From assembly GCA_964459305.1 (NCBI GenBank), contig CAYWNA010000038.1, forward strand, positions 5,183-69,182: DNA of 64,000 bases, given 5' to 3'. The position numbers and the translations under genes are program-made. Below are positions 7,876 to 16,803 of the stretch, one piece after another (position 1 is the first letter of the stretch; each line of letters starts with the position of its first letter). Source of the DNA: CAYWNA01 sp964459305 (lineage in GTDB: Bacteria > Planctomycetota > Planctomycetia > Pirellulales > Pirellulaceae). Under the pieces are notes generated by a model, which searched no databases, was not told the origin of the DNA, and saw only the letters and a list, made by a program, of their open reading frames with translations.

Positions 7876-8637
7876 ATGACCCGAAAGCCAAGTGGCAAAC
7901 GAGCTGAACTACTGGCGGCATTAGCCGTTGTGCTGACGGCATCCATGACCGGCTGCCACGCGGTTAATGAGATGATCGTCAAATACGACGGCAAGGCGAA
8001 AGCCGGCGAAACACACGGGGGCGAGGTTTTCCAGACCATCGGAAACGGTTTTCAGATCCGGCGGCCCACCAAATCATGGCGCACTATCCAGCGCGAAAAC
8101 GTGATCATTCAACGACTAGACTACTCGTGTGGTTCGGGCGCGTTGGCGACCTTACTGCGACACTACTTTGAAGACGACATCACCGAGCAACACGTACTGG
8201 AGGCGATCTTCCAGCGGATCGGGAGGTCGGAAAAGCCCAAAGAGGAACTCAAAGACCGAATCCAAAACGGTTTCTCGATGCTCGATCTACTGAACGCGGC
8301 GAAGGATTTAGGGTATTTGGGGGCTGTGGTTCGCATACCGTTCGCCAAACTAGCCGAGTCGCCAGCTCCCGTCATCGTCCGCATCGAGAAGTACGAGTAC
8401 AAGCACTTCGTCGTTTTCCGCGGCGTACATGACGACACGGTCTATCTCGCCGACCCCATTCGCGGAAATGTCCGGCTCTCAGTCCAAGAATTCCTTGAAC
8501 AGTGGAGCGGTGAATCTCTGTTCCTCGGCAAGCAAGGCTTTGGCCTGCCAAAGGAGTATCCGTTGGCTCTAAAGGTCCGCGGCCCAGCCCGGCCCGAATT
8601 GGAAGTCGCCCGACAAGCTCTTTTTCCCTCGAAGTAG
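7876..8637 (+). CDS. C39 family cysteine peptidase, lipoprotein
   Basis: 253 residues. The N-terminus has a lipobox (TASMTGC, lipidated Cys27), so the enzyme is anchored in a membrane facing the periplasm. The peptidase C39 domain spans about residues 65-215 and keeps the catalytic set: Cys85 in LDYSCGSGAL, His177 in YKHFVVFRGV and Asp193 in VYLADP. C39 enzymes cleave double-glycine-type leaders of exported peptides; free-standing ones such as FapD act in functional-amyloid secretion. The gene follows the barrel frame by three bases, so the two form an operon and probably one export system. No amyloid-like substrate gene is seen nearby. Confidence 0.85.
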   Translation: MTRKPSGKRAELLAALAVVLTASMTGCHAVNEMIVKYDGKAKAGETHGGEVFQTIGNGFQIRRPTKSWRTIQRENVIIQRLDYSCGSGALATLLRHYFEDDITEQHVLEAIFQRIGRSEKPKEELKDRIQNGFSMLDLLNAAKDLGYLGAVVRIPFAKLAESPAPVIVRIEKYEYKHFVVFRGVHDDTVYLADPIRGNVRLSVQEFLEQWSGESLFLGKQGFGLPKEYPLALKVRGPARPELEVARQALFPSK

Positions 8638-8680
8638 TACCCAGGGGCAGATTTCGCAGCGATTTGGGTCATCCCCTTCA

Positions 8681-8708
8681 TTGACACTCTCGCCCCGCCG
8701 CCTATAGA
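8681..8708 (+). promoter_or_regulatory. Sigma-70-type promoter of thioredoxin
   Basis: TTGACA at 8681-8686 and TATAGA at 8703-8708 with a 16-base spacer, 50 bases upstream of the trxA start. The -35 hexamer is a perfect consensus. Confidence 0.65.
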
Positions 8709-8757
8709 ATCTCGGACCCGGCCGTTCCGAGTTTCGTTTGAAGTAGGAGAGAAAAGC

Positions 8758-9087
8758 ATGGGCGAGAACGTTTGCGAATTCAACGATGACAACTTCGAGG
8801 CCGAGGTTTTGCAGTCAACGGCCCCGGTACTGGTCGATTTCTGGGCGCCTTGGTGTGGCCCCTGCCGTCTGATCGCACCCGTGATTGACGAATTGGCTAC
8901 CGAGAATGCCGATTCGATCAAGATCGGCAAACTGAATGTGGACGACAGTCCGAAGATGGCGCAGACATACGGCGTTTCCAGCATTCCCACGTTGATGTTG
9001 TTTCAAGGCGGCGAGGTCACCGAACGTTTTGCTGGAGTACAGCCGAAGACGCGTCTGCAGCAGGCGTTGGATAAGGCGGTGGGTTAG
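8758..9087 (+). CDS. trxA: Thioredoxin
   Basis: 109 residues, the usual length of bacterial thioredoxin 1. The redox motif WCGPC is at residues 32-36 within LVDFWAPWCGPCRLIAP, followed by the conserved DDSPKMAQTYGVSSIPTL with the cis-proline loop and the FQGGEV strand. It reduces disulfides of cytoplasmic proteins using thioredoxin reductase. The ATG is preceded by AGGAGAG and by a near-consensus promoter. It has its own promoter and appears monocistronic, since the next gene is on the opposite strand. Confidence 0.97.
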   Translation: MGENVCEFNDDNFEAEVLQSTAPVLVDFWAPWCGPCRLIAPVIDELATENADSIKIGKLNVDDSPKMAQTYGVSSIPTLMLFQGGEVTERFAGVQPKTRLQQALDKAVG

Positions 9088-9177
9088 ACGCCGCGTTTGC
9101 CATTAGGCCGCCCAGTCTCGTTCCCGTGCTTCGCGTCGGAACGAGATCCCTGAAGCTCGCGAATTGCGTATGGGGTC

Positions 9178-11814
9178 TCAACGCGCGCCGCCCGGTATGG
9201 TGAAGCGAAACGTGCTGCCCTCTCCAGGCTGGGAATCTACCCAAATGCGGCCCCCGTGTCGCTCCACAATCCTCTTGCAGATCGCCAAACCGACACCGCT
9301 GCCGGCATACTCGTTTTCAGCAGCGTGCAGCCGTTCGAAGATCTCGAAGATCCGTCTTCGGTCGTTGGGATCAATCCCGATGCCGTTGTCGCGCACGCCT
9401 ATCAGCCAATCGCCGTCGACGAGTTCCGCGCTGACATAAATTTCTGGCGGATGGTCTTTGCAGTACTTGATGGCGTTCCCAATCAGGTTCTGAAACAACT
9501 GCATCAATTGCGTCGAGTCCGCCATCACCGTCGGCAGCTCGTCGTGAGTCACTCTGACGCCGCTCTGCTCGATCTCCGCCGCCAAGTTCGTCAGTGCGGC
9601 ATCCAATGCCTCCTGAGAATCCACCGCCTGGGGCGGCTTGCCGCGAGTCGTCACGCGAGCCACGGATCGCAGATCCTCGATCAGGTCTTGCATCCGCTCA
9701 ACACTCTGCTTGGCAAAGAACAGGTATTCGTCGGCTGTGCTGTCGAGTTTTCCTTCGTACTCTTGTTGGAACAGTTCGCAGTAGGTGCTGATCGCCCGCA
9801 GCGGTGCGTGCAGGTCGTGGGATACGACGGCGGTAAACTGCTCCAATTCACGATTGCTGCGTTCCAATTCGGTGGAGTATCGCTTCAGGCCCTCTTCGGC
9901 ACGCCGCTTGTCGGTCACATCCCAAAAGATCGCCTGGGTCCCGACGATGCTTCCCTGAGCGTCATGGACGGGCGTCTTGAGCACCTGCACATAGATGGTT
10001 TCATCGCCTTTCTGGTGCCCTTCGATATCTTCGAACAACTCGCCTGTCGCGATGATCCGCTGGTCATCCTCTCGATACTTGTTGGCAAGCTCTTCTGGAT
10101 ACAAATTCAGATCGGTTTTGCCTACGATCTCGTCCAGAGACATGCCGGACAACGCACAATATGCCCGATTGGCGAAAATAAACCGCCCCTCCAGATCCTT
10201 GCGCAAGATGTTCAACGGAAGGTGTTCGACCAGTGAGGAATAGAGTGCTTCGGAGTCTCTCAAATCCTGTTCGGCCTGTTTGCGTTCATTGATATCGTGC
10301 AGAAAGGCGTTGAAATAGTGCTCTTCACCGAACTTGATGTGGGTTGCGGACATCTCCACTGGAAATTCGTGGCCGTCGCGATGAAGAGCGAAGAACTCGA
10401 CGATCTTATCAAGAAAAGGACTCTCGCCCGTTACCAGGAACTGGCTCAGTCCTTCACGGAAAGCTTCAACGTGTTCGGCTGGGATGATCGTTTCGGCCAG
10501 GGGCCGCCCCAGCGCATCAGTCCGGGACCATCCGAATATCGCCTCGGCCGCAGGATTCCAGTCGATAATGAAGCCGCCCGCATCCATTCCGATGAAGGCC
10601 TCTTTGGCGGTGTCCACGATCATGCGCGTGTGCTGGACATTTCTCCGCAGTTCCGCTGTTATCGCCTGGAGCGTTTCCGTTCGCTGTTCGACCTGCTCTT
10701 CCAGTGTCAGATTCAGTCGCTTCAACTCCTCGTCGGCGCGTTTCTGATCGGTCACGTCCAAAGCCACACCGATCACGCCGACAACCGAACCGTCCCCATC
10801 GCGCAGCGGTTCGGCATGTGACCGATACACGTGTCCGGCCCGTTCCATCTCGAAGTTGACAGACTCTCCCTGACACGCGCGGCGATGGAAGGCGATGGCC
10901 GGAAAGCTCTCGTCCTCCGTGTCGAAAAACTCAAACAGAGACATGCCTACGACTTGATCGGGCTGCAGGTCGAGTCCCGCAAACCCGGCTCCCGCGGACG
11001 ATGTGTAACGCAACTCCAAATCGGTCGTCCACAAGATCGCAGGAATCTGCTCGACCATCAAACGAAGCCTTGCCTCGTTGTCGCGCAACGCTTCCTGGGC
11101 ACGCATCCTCTCGGTGACGTCCCAAAAGAAGGCTTGAACTCCGACAGTCTCTCCTTCGGCGTCTCGAACGGGCGTCTTCAGGACGTGCATGTACCGCGTT
11201 TGGCCATGCTTCACATTTTTCTCGATCGCCTCAAATGGTTCCCCCGTTTCGGCGATGCGGCGTTCGTCCTCCAGATATTTCTGCGCCAACTCCGGCGGGT
11301 TGAAGTCGCAAGGCGTCCTCCCGATGATTTCTTCCTGCTTGCAGCCGAGCAACTGGCAGAACGAGCTATTTGCATAAGTGAATCTGCCTTCGAGGTCCTT
11401 CCGTACCACGTACACCGGCAGGGTCTCGACCAGCGACTGGTACATCCGTTCCGATTCCCGTAGCTTCTCCTCCGAACGTCTTCGCGAGTCGAGATCATGC
11501 TGCCACTGCACCAGCGATGCCGTTGCCGCCCAAATGCCTGCAAACAGCAGGATTCGCGGAACCAGAGATCGAATCGCCGAGTCGCCGGGCGGCGGCGACA
11601 CAACGAACACAAGCAGCATGAGGGCCGTTGCGATGACAAGGGTGAAAAACCACCATTTCGACGCGCGCAGAGCGATCAGCACGGCAACAACGAGGGGCAT
11701 ACCGAGAGCCAAGACCAGCGGTAGCGGCAGATTCCACAACGCCGCCGCTGATGCCAAGACGGCCGCGAGCAATACCACCGCTTCACGTACGAGCTGGCTC
11801 CTGATCGCGCGCAT
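9178..11814 (-). CDS. Membrane-bound sensor histidine kinase with four PAS domains
   Basis: About 878 residues from ATG 11814; a GTG at 11958 would add 48 residues that do not look like protein. An N-terminal membrane part with three or four hydrophobic helices (VVLLAAVLASAAALW, LVLALGMPLVVAVLIAL, FFTLVIATALMLLVFV) is followed by four PAS domains, each ending in a DVTERMRAQE-like linker, then HisKA with the phospho-histidine in VVSHDLHAPLRAI and an HATPase_c domain (NLIGNAIKY, DNGIGI, GSGVGLAICKRIV). PAS 1 and PAS 4 are near duplicates (RKDLEGRF, HVLKTPV and QVLKTPV, FFWDVT and IFWDVT). No receiver domain is attached and no response regulator is adjacent, so the partner is unknown. The sensed signal cannot be deduced. 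Confidence 0.93.
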   Translation of the reverse strand: MRAIRSQLVREAVVLLAAVLASAAALWNLPLPLVLALGMPLVVAVLIALRASKWWFFTLVIATALMLLVFVVSPPPGDSAIRSLVPRILLFAGIWAATASLVQWQHDLDSRRRSEEKLRESERMYQSLVETLPVYVVRKDLEGRFTYANSSFCQLLGCKQEEIIGRTPCDFNPPELAQKYLEDERRIAETGEPFEAIEKNVKHGQTRYMHVLKTPVRDAEGETVGVQAFFWDVTERMRAQEALRDNEARLRLMVEQIPAILWTTDLELRYTSSAGAGFAGLDLQPDQVVGMSLFEFFDTEDESFPAIAFHRRACQGESVNFEMERAGHVYRSHAEPLRDGDGSVVGVIGVALDVTDQKRADEELKRLNLTLEEQVEQRTETLQAITAELRRNVQHTRMIVDTAKEAFIGMDAGGFIIDWNPAAEAIFGWSRTDALGRPLAETIIPAEHVEAFREGLSQFLVTGESPFLDKIVEFFALHRDGHEFPVEMSATHIKFGEEHYFNAFLHDINERKQAEQDLRDSEALYSSLVEHLPLNILRKDLEGRFIFANRAYCALSGMSLDEIVGKTDLNLYPEELANKYREDDQRIIATGELFEDIEGHQKGDETIYVQVLKTPVHDAQGSIVGTQAIFWDVTDKRRAEEGLKRYSTELERSNRELEQFTAVVSHDLHAPLRAISTYCELFQQEYEGKLDSTADEYLFFAKQSVERMQDLIEDLRSVARVTTRGKPPQAVDSQEALDAALTNLAAEIEQSGVRVTHDELPTVMADSTQLMQLFQNLIGNAIKYCKDHPPEIYVSAELVDGDWLIGVRDNGIGIDPNDRRRIFEIFERLHAAENEYAGSGVGLAICKRIVERHGGRIWVDSQPGEGSTFRFTIPGGAR

Positions 11815-12143
11815 ACACAGTTGCCTCGCATAAGCGTGAGACAACTCCCTGGAAAAATGCCACTCACACGTCGTAGCGGAAGTCGTGAGACCTTCCGCGA
11901 CCGAACTTTCACGAGTCCGACCACGATTATTTTGGTTGTTGGGAGCTGCCTGAAACACGCCAGACTTCGAAATGAAATCCGGACAGGCCTACCTAATCAT
12001 ACGGCATTCTATCGACGGCGACCAACGTTTTGGCGGGTGTGACAGACCAATTACCGCGCATTCTCGTCGGACTATGCGTTGTATGACGAGTTCCCTATCT
12101 TCATGTCCGCCGATGGGCTCTCACTTCAGGGAGGGATGAATTC

Positions 12144-12809
12144 CTACGTCGCGACCAGCCCTCGAATGTTATCCACATTCAATTCGCGCAGGCTGTCCAC
12201 GATCAAATCGGCTGCAGCGAGTTGCTCCCGAATGCGGCCCGTGCTGACCACGGCGACACACTTTATTCCTGCGGCATGCGCGGCAGCGACGCCAGCCGGA
12301 GCGTCCTCGATCACAACGCAGCGTTCAGGCGACGCACCGACTCGCTCGGCGCCCAACAGAAAAACCTGTGGATCGGGCTTGCCGCGCGTGACGTCCACGC
12401 CGGTCACGACGCCCTTGAAACGATGGCCGCATTCCAAAGCGTCCATCACCAAGCCCACATTCTCCGGCGGACCCGATGACCCCAGACCCAACAAGAAGCC
12501 GGCGTCATGTAGCTTGTCAATCAATTCCGCGGCTCCGTCCATCCCGGGGAAATCCTTGGCCAGAATCTCGCGGAACAGTTCCTCTTTGCGATCGTCGACC
12601 TCTGCCACCATCGCATCCGTCGTGATACGGTCGCCCCAAAGCTCCTTGATGATTTCGCGGCTCGTCCGGCCAAAGGTGGCGATGAACTGCTGCTCGGTCA
12701 TTTCCAGACCGCGTTCTCCGCAGAGTAGCTGCCAACTTTGGTAGTGCGCGTCGTAAGAATCGACCAGCACGCCGTCAACATCGAAAATCACGGCCAATTC
12801 AATTGACAT
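12144..12809 (-). CDS. HAD-superfamily phosphatase, beta-phosphoglucomutase-like
   Basis: 221 residues. Motif I is FDVDGVLVDS (nucleophile and acid/base Asp), motif II GLGSSG, motif III Lys in GKPDPQVFLL and motif IV VVIEDAPAGVAAAHAAG. A helical cap lies between motifs I and II, typical of subfamily IA and the PGMB-like group. It could be a sugar-phosphate phosphatase or beta-phosphoglucomutase; the second Asp of motif I keeps both possible, and the substrate cannot be read from sequence. Start at ATG 12809 is preferred (AGGA nine bases upstream) over 12818. It is probably co-transcribed with the upstream rhomboid gene (78 bases). Confidence 0.9.
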   Translation of the reverse strand: MSIELAVIFDVDGVLVDSYDAHYQSWQLLCGERGLEMTEQQFIATFGRTSREIIKELWGDRITTDAMVAEVDDRKEELFREILAKDFPGMDGAAELIDKLHDAGFLLGLGSSGPPENVGLVMDALECGHRFKGVVTGVDVTRGKPDPQVFLLGAERVGASPERCVVIEDAPAGVAAAHAAGIKCVAVVSTGRIREQLAAADLIVDSLRELNVDNIRGLVAT

Positions 12810-12887
12810 TGCATGCATCCTGCGGGCTCAGCGATCAATTCTTCTGCGCTGACTCACGGTGGTTTGACAGGAAGGCGAACTCGTGTC

Positions 12888-13841
12888 CTACGTCTTCAAT
12901 CTCCGCACCAGTTCCGGCCAGTAACCGATAGCGAGACCTACGAGGAGTCCAACACCGTGAGCCAAGTTCGCGATACCTTTCCCGAGAAGAGCATCGAGAA
13001 CGCCAGCGAACCCCAGCAGCATAAAGCCCAGCAGAATTGCCACCGTTCCGCCGCTGACGTACAGGCCCGAATCCGGCTCGTAGGTGGTCTTCATCCACAA
13101 ATAGCCAAGCAGACCGTACACGACCCCCGACATACCGACGAAGTACGGCCCCCCGGAAAACGTCCCCCAGTCCGATGGTGCTAGTCCCTGAGCGAGGTTG
13201 GAAATCAACGCAATGACCAACATGATCAGGGCAAGCCGTGCGCTGCCGCGCCGGTCTTCGATCATCCTCGCAAACATGTGAAACATATACATGTTGAAGG
13301 CCAAATGAAAAATATCGCCGTGCAGGAAGATCGGAGTTACGACTCGCCAGACCTGACCCGCCGAGATGTCAACCAGCCGATCGGCTAGTCGATTCCCGTT
13401 CCAGTCGGTCGGTTGCATCGTGTCACAGAACTGCAATGTGCGCATCGCAACGCTCGCGGGGTTGCGCCCGAGCCCAGAAAGAAGGAAGAGGACAATACAC
13501 AGCAGGATCGTCGCGACAACCAATGGGCTTCGGCGCGATCCCGGCCGATTCCACCGGCCACGCATTTGAACCACGTTCTTTCGCGCCTCCTCGCGGCGAT
13601 TTGACTCCGCCTCCAGAATTGCGCTGGCCTCGCGGCGCACACCCTGATAACGAGAATCGTCCGGATTCTGCACAAACTGCTCGACGGCTTCTTTCGCCTG
13701 CTGAAGCTGATCCTCATCGCGGACCCATATTGCCCAAGACTCGCCTTCGTGTTCCGCGTGGGCAGGAATGCCTTGAGTGATCAGGAATGCAATCAGGCGT
13801 TCCGCCTGAACTTGATTCGGTAGTATTCCGATTTGTCGCAT
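12888..13841 (-). CDS. Rhomboid family intramembrane serine protease
   Basis: 317 residues. The N-terminal 100 residues form a soluble GlpG-like domain (IGILPNQVQAERLIAFL) and a charged linker; six membrane helices follow. The catalytic serine is in GMSGVVYGLLGY, the catalytic histidine in NLAHGVGLLVGL, and the oxyanion/structural HLAFNMYMF motif lies in the second helix. It cleaves membrane-embedded substrates in the inner membrane. The first helix is followed by a long loop with LQFCDTMQPTDWNGN and DISAGQVWRVVTPIFLHG, typical of rhomboids. The gene is upstream of the HAD phosphatase on the same strand; no functional link is evident. Confidence 0.94.
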   Translation of the reverse strand: MRQIGILPNQVQAERLIAFLITQGIPAHAEHEGESWAIWVRDEDQLQQAKEAVEQFVQNPDDSRYQGVRREASAILEAESNRREEARKNVVQMRGRWNRPGSRRSPLVVATILLCIVLFLLSGLGRNPASVAMRTLQFCDTMQPTDWNGNRLADRLVDISAGQVWRVVTPIFLHGDIFHLAFNMYMFHMFARMIEDRRGSARLALIMLVIALISNLAQGLAPSDWGTFSGGPYFVGMSGVVYGLLGYLWMKTTYEPDSGLYVSGGTVAILLGFMLLGFAGVLDALLGKGIANLAHGVGLLVGLAIGYWPELVRRLKT

Positions 13842-14058
13842 GGATATCCCAGCGGCTTCGCATCCAACAACTTTGCCCCATCCCAGGAGGACGATTCAGT
13901 GAAATCCCGCGGCGCAGACCCCAGGGATCAGATGCCAGGAAGGATGTTACACCCCAGCGGGGTGGCACCGACGGATTTGAGGAAGCCACACGAAATCGGC
14001 GCCTGTCGTCGGGCCTATTGTAGCAAGAACGGGCCAGCCTTGTATGCGGCCTCCGGTT

Positions 14059-15162
14059 TTAGACGCCAAAACGCGACTGATCGACATGGCCGGTGTGGAA
14101 AGGTGACCGATGTTCGGTTCCTCGAGGCGGCAATGCATAGGGAGGTATGGGAACCATGTCGCCTTCCTTCGTCTGATCGCTGGGGACGTGTTCGTCCTCG
14201 ACGCCAGACTTCTTGCCGACCGACTTTCGTGCCTGCCTGCTGGGGATTGTGATCTCGACACCAATCGGAAGCAGTCGGGGATCGGACAGTACGTCTGGAT
14301 TTGCGCGAAAGATGTCTAGATACAGACGGGGATCGCCAAAGTACGTTTGCGCCAGCTTGGGCAGAGTATCGTTGTCGACGATACGGTGTCGATGCGGATT
14401 GTACGCCGTCTTCGCTGGTGCGTCGTCCTTCTTCGGCATCAACGCTTTCTTAGCGGATGACGGAACGTCCGCATTCAACTCGTCACGGCTGGGCGGCCAT
14501 GTGCTGGACGGCCAGTCGTCGTCGAGTTGTGTCAAAGGGAACAGAGATGATCTGTCGGTCGTCTTCGATCCGCGCGTCACGTCTGATGCGACATCTGCAC
14601 GAGGTGTAGCAGTCATGCTGGTCGCGCCGTCGTCTGCGCGGGGCTTATTTGCCTTGGGCGTTTGCGCCTCAGCCTCGGCGGCCAAACGCTGGTTCTCAAG
14701 TCCACCCGACTTCTTGCCTTGCCGCGGTTCTTTGCGCGTAGTGGGCCTCTTCGTACTATTCTGTTTTTCCCGACTGGAAGGTCTTTTCTTGCTCGGCCAT
14801 TGCTGAACGGATTCCTGCTCCTCCGCATCCGCTCGTTTCAGGTACGCGCTCGCGTCCTCCGTTGTTTCTGAGTTATCGATCCGCGGTAGTTTCTCGACCG
14901 TCGATTCCCGTTTTACCTGGGGCCAATCGAAATCCGCGGGTCTTGCGTTCACCTGTTCGGCGTCGATTATGGCAGCCAACGGTACGTGACTAGGAGAAGT
15001 GGAAGCGCGCGGTTGACTATCGGGATGTTGCGACAGCACCCTCTCATCCACCTGGGCGGCATTTTCAGTAGTTTGAGGAGCAGATGATCTGAACTGCGAT
15101 GCCGCGTGGTAACCAGCGACCAGCACGGCTATCACCAACAGATACTTGACAATGTGTCGCAT
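14059..15162 (-). CDS. LysM domain protein with N-terminal membrane anchor
   Basis: 367 residues from ATG 15162, which has GGAGA seven bases upstream. One N-terminal membrane helix (IVKYLLVIAVLVAGYHAAS) is followed by about 210 residues of charged, low-complexity linker with many Lys, Arg, Ser and Thr. A LysM domain lies at about residues 262-310 (HRHRIVDNDTLPKLAQTYFG, then YLDIFRANPDVL and LPIGVEITIPS). LysM binds N-acetylglucosamine polymers, so the protein may tether the inner membrane to the cell wall. The linker length could span the periplasm. No enzyme domain is seen. Confidence 0.85.
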   Translation of the reverse strand: MRHIVKYLLVIAVLVAGYHAASQFRSSAPQTTENAAQVDERVLSQHPDSQPRASTSPSHVPLAAIIDAEQVNARPADFDWPQVKRESTVEKLPRIDNSETTEDASAYLKRADAEEQESVQQWPSKKRPSSREKQNSTKRPTTRKEPRQGKKSGGLENQRLAAEAEAQTPKANKPRADDGATSMTATPRADVASDVTRGSKTTDRSSLFPLTQLDDDWPSSTWPPSRDELNADVPSSAKKALMPKKDDAPAKTAYNPHRHRIVDNDTLPKLAQTYFGDPRLYLDIFRANPDVLSDPRLLPIGVEITIPSRQARKSVGKKSGVEDEHVPSDQTKEGDMVPIPPYALPPRGTEHRSPFHTGHVDQSRFGV

Positions 15163-15626
15163 GGACATTCTCCGCGAACCGCCTGCCTTACGAGAATTCG
15201 TATCGGAGGTAGACGATTAGGCAATTCACCGCGAGGATAGACAAGCAAGGTAAGTTAGAAGAAACCTGCGAGAAGACGCGAGAAATGACGGTTATCCTCG
15301 TCCGAGTCATTTTCGGTAATTTCAGGACACTTTCGCTTAGACGAATCGTGCGAAAGTAGCGTGCTGCTCCGTCCGTTCGGATACAACGGCTTGGTAGCTT
15401 CAACGGGCTCGTGCGAATGCTTCGGACCAGTCGGATAGAAAGGCCGCTTCGTGAGGTGCCCACTTCGACTGTGTAGATCGGGCGAGGACGGTTGATGCCC
15501 GCGTACCACCAACATGATGACATCCGGTGGCGGTGTGTCCGCTCAGACTCTGCAAAGGCGTCGAGCCATGCTCTTGCGCTTTTTCGAACGGGCGGGGAAA
15601 AATCTGGAATTTTTTCGAACTACCTG
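15163..15626. other. Long intergenic region upstream of the Rrf2 gene
   Basis: No ORF here has convincing codon use or a ribosome-binding site. No member of the repeat families is present. The right end is AT-rich and runs into the promoter at 15627. Confidence 0.5.
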
Positions 15627-15660
15627 TTGACATCCAAATGCGCCAATAATATTATGGATG
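15627..15660 (+). promoter_or_regulatory. Promoter and likely operator of the Rrf2 gene
   Basis: TTGACA at 15627-15632 and TATTAT at 15650-15655 with an ideal 17-base spacer. An inverted repeat overlaps the promoter: CATCCA at 15631-15636 with TGGATG at 15655-15660. Rrf2 proteins usually repress their own promoter from such a dyad, so autoregulation is likely. Confidence 0.6.
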
Positions 15661-15695
15661 TAAATGTCTGAATATCTAGTTCAAGGGTGGGGGCA

Positions 15696-16169
15696 ATGAT
15701 TTCACAAACCGCTGAATACGCGCTTCGCGCCATTGTGTTTTTGGCCGATCAGCGAGGAACTCCGCGCACGACGGCACAGATCGCAGAGGTAACGCAGATC
15801 CCTGCGGGTTATCTCGCAAAAGTCATGCAGTCGCTTAGCCGAGTCAAGCTCGTCCATTCGCAGCGTGGGCTCAACGGAGGTTTCACGCTGACGATGGATC
15901 CTTCGACGCTGTCGATGTTCGACATCATCGGCGCGGTCGACCCCGTTCGCCGTTTCCAGGAATGTCCCTTGGGGCTGCCCACGCACGGCGACGACCTGTG
16001 TCCTCTTCATCAACATTTGGAGGATGCAGCGAACATGCTGGAGACCAAGTTTAAAACGACCAGCATTGCAGACCTACTGAACGTCCCCGATACGAAGAAG
16101 CCGCTGTGCCACTTCCCAAGTGTCCGGGAAACGCCACCTCCGCAGCCGCCGCAACCAGATGCCGAATGA
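15696..16169 (+). CDS. Rrf2 family transcriptional regulator, probably Fe-S sensing
   Basis: 157 residues from ATG 15696, preceded by GGGGG; GTG 15687 is an alternative. The winged helix is typical: ISQTAEYALRAIVFLA, IPAGYLAKVMQSL as recognition region and HSQRGLNGGFTL as wing. Three cysteines are placed as in Rrf2 sensors that bind an iron-sulfur cluster: FQECPLG, DDLCPLHQHL and KPLCHFP. The C-terminal 15 residues are proline-rich. It probably responds to nitric oxide, redox state or iron. It leads a same-strand run of four genes (ArsR, CinA, NadD-like), with 85 bases to the next start. Confidence 0.9.
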   Translation: MISQTAEYALRAIVFLADQRGTPRTTAQIAEVTQIPAGYLAKVMQSLSRVKLVHSQRGLNGGFTLTMDPSTLSMFDIIGAVDPVRRFQECPLGLPTHGDDLCPLHQHLEDAANMLETKFKTTSIADLLNVPDTKKPLCHFPSVRETPPPQPPQPDAE

Positions 16170-16254
16170 CAACATTGCCCCAAGTGCGGCGATGTATTTG
16201 ACGAGGTCGAATTCGCATATCTGTATACTTTTCTGGAAGGGAGAGAGGAGAGAA

Positions 16255-16689
16255 ATGGTCATAAGTCGACTTTCGAGGACCGTTACACCTGAGACGAGCG
16301 ACGACGTATCCCGTGGTCCTGCCCGCCGCGTTGTGAAGGATCTTGCTCAACTTTTCAAGCTGCTCGCCGACGAGACGCGACTACGGATTCTCGATATGCT
16401 CGGCGCACGAAAGGAGCTATGCGTAAAAGACCTCTGGGAGCGACTCGGCCAGAGCCAACCTGCGGTCAGTCACCACCTCGGGCTACTGCGAATGGCAGGC
16501 TTGGTCGACACTCGCCACGAAGGAAAGCACATCTACTACCGGATCCATCAAGAGCGATTCGACGAGTTAGTGGGCTTGATTCAGCAGACAAGAGTTGGTT
16601 CGAAGCTTCTTTCGGCCGATGAGCAATTGGAGGCTCCGAGCGAAGCGTCAACACCGCTCGCATCTGGAAATACCGGCGACATTGGCTAG
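16255..16689 (+). CDS. ArsR/SmtB family transcriptional regulator
   Basis: 144 residues from ATG 16255, which follows GGAGAGAA; the longer frame from 16120 has no such site and reads as non-coding. A core winged helix spans residues 28-110: LFKLLADETRLRILDML, then KELCVKDLWERL, the recognition helix QPAVSHHLGLLRMAGLV, and the wing GKHIYYRI. The ELCVKDL cysteine sits where alpha-3 metal ligands occur, but the paired second cysteine of the classical ELCVCDL motif is replaced by Lys, so metal sensing is doubtful. A weak promoter (TTGACG 16198, TATACT 16224, spacer 20) lies upstream. Confidence 0.9.
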   Translation: MVISRLSRTVTPETSDDVSRGPARRVVKDLAQLFKLLADETRLRILDMLGARKELCVKDLWERLGQSQPAVSHHLGLLRMAGLVDTRHEGKHIYYRIHQERFDELVGLIQQTRVGSKLLSADEQLEAPSEASTPLASGNTGDIG

Positions 16690-16803
16690 TGGTTTTCCAA
16701 GGGGCTCGGCGCATCTTACGGCAGAAGAGCGCGAAGGATCCTGTTTCACGGCGAATACGGGACTACCCATGTTCGATGCTCATCCCTGCGGGCGGTAAAA
16801 GCG

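Noticed and set aside
9256..10236. 326-codon frame opposite the PAS kinase
   Set aside because: It is antisense to a gene with full kinase motifs and has no protein family signature; long antisense frames are expected in GC-rich coding DNA.
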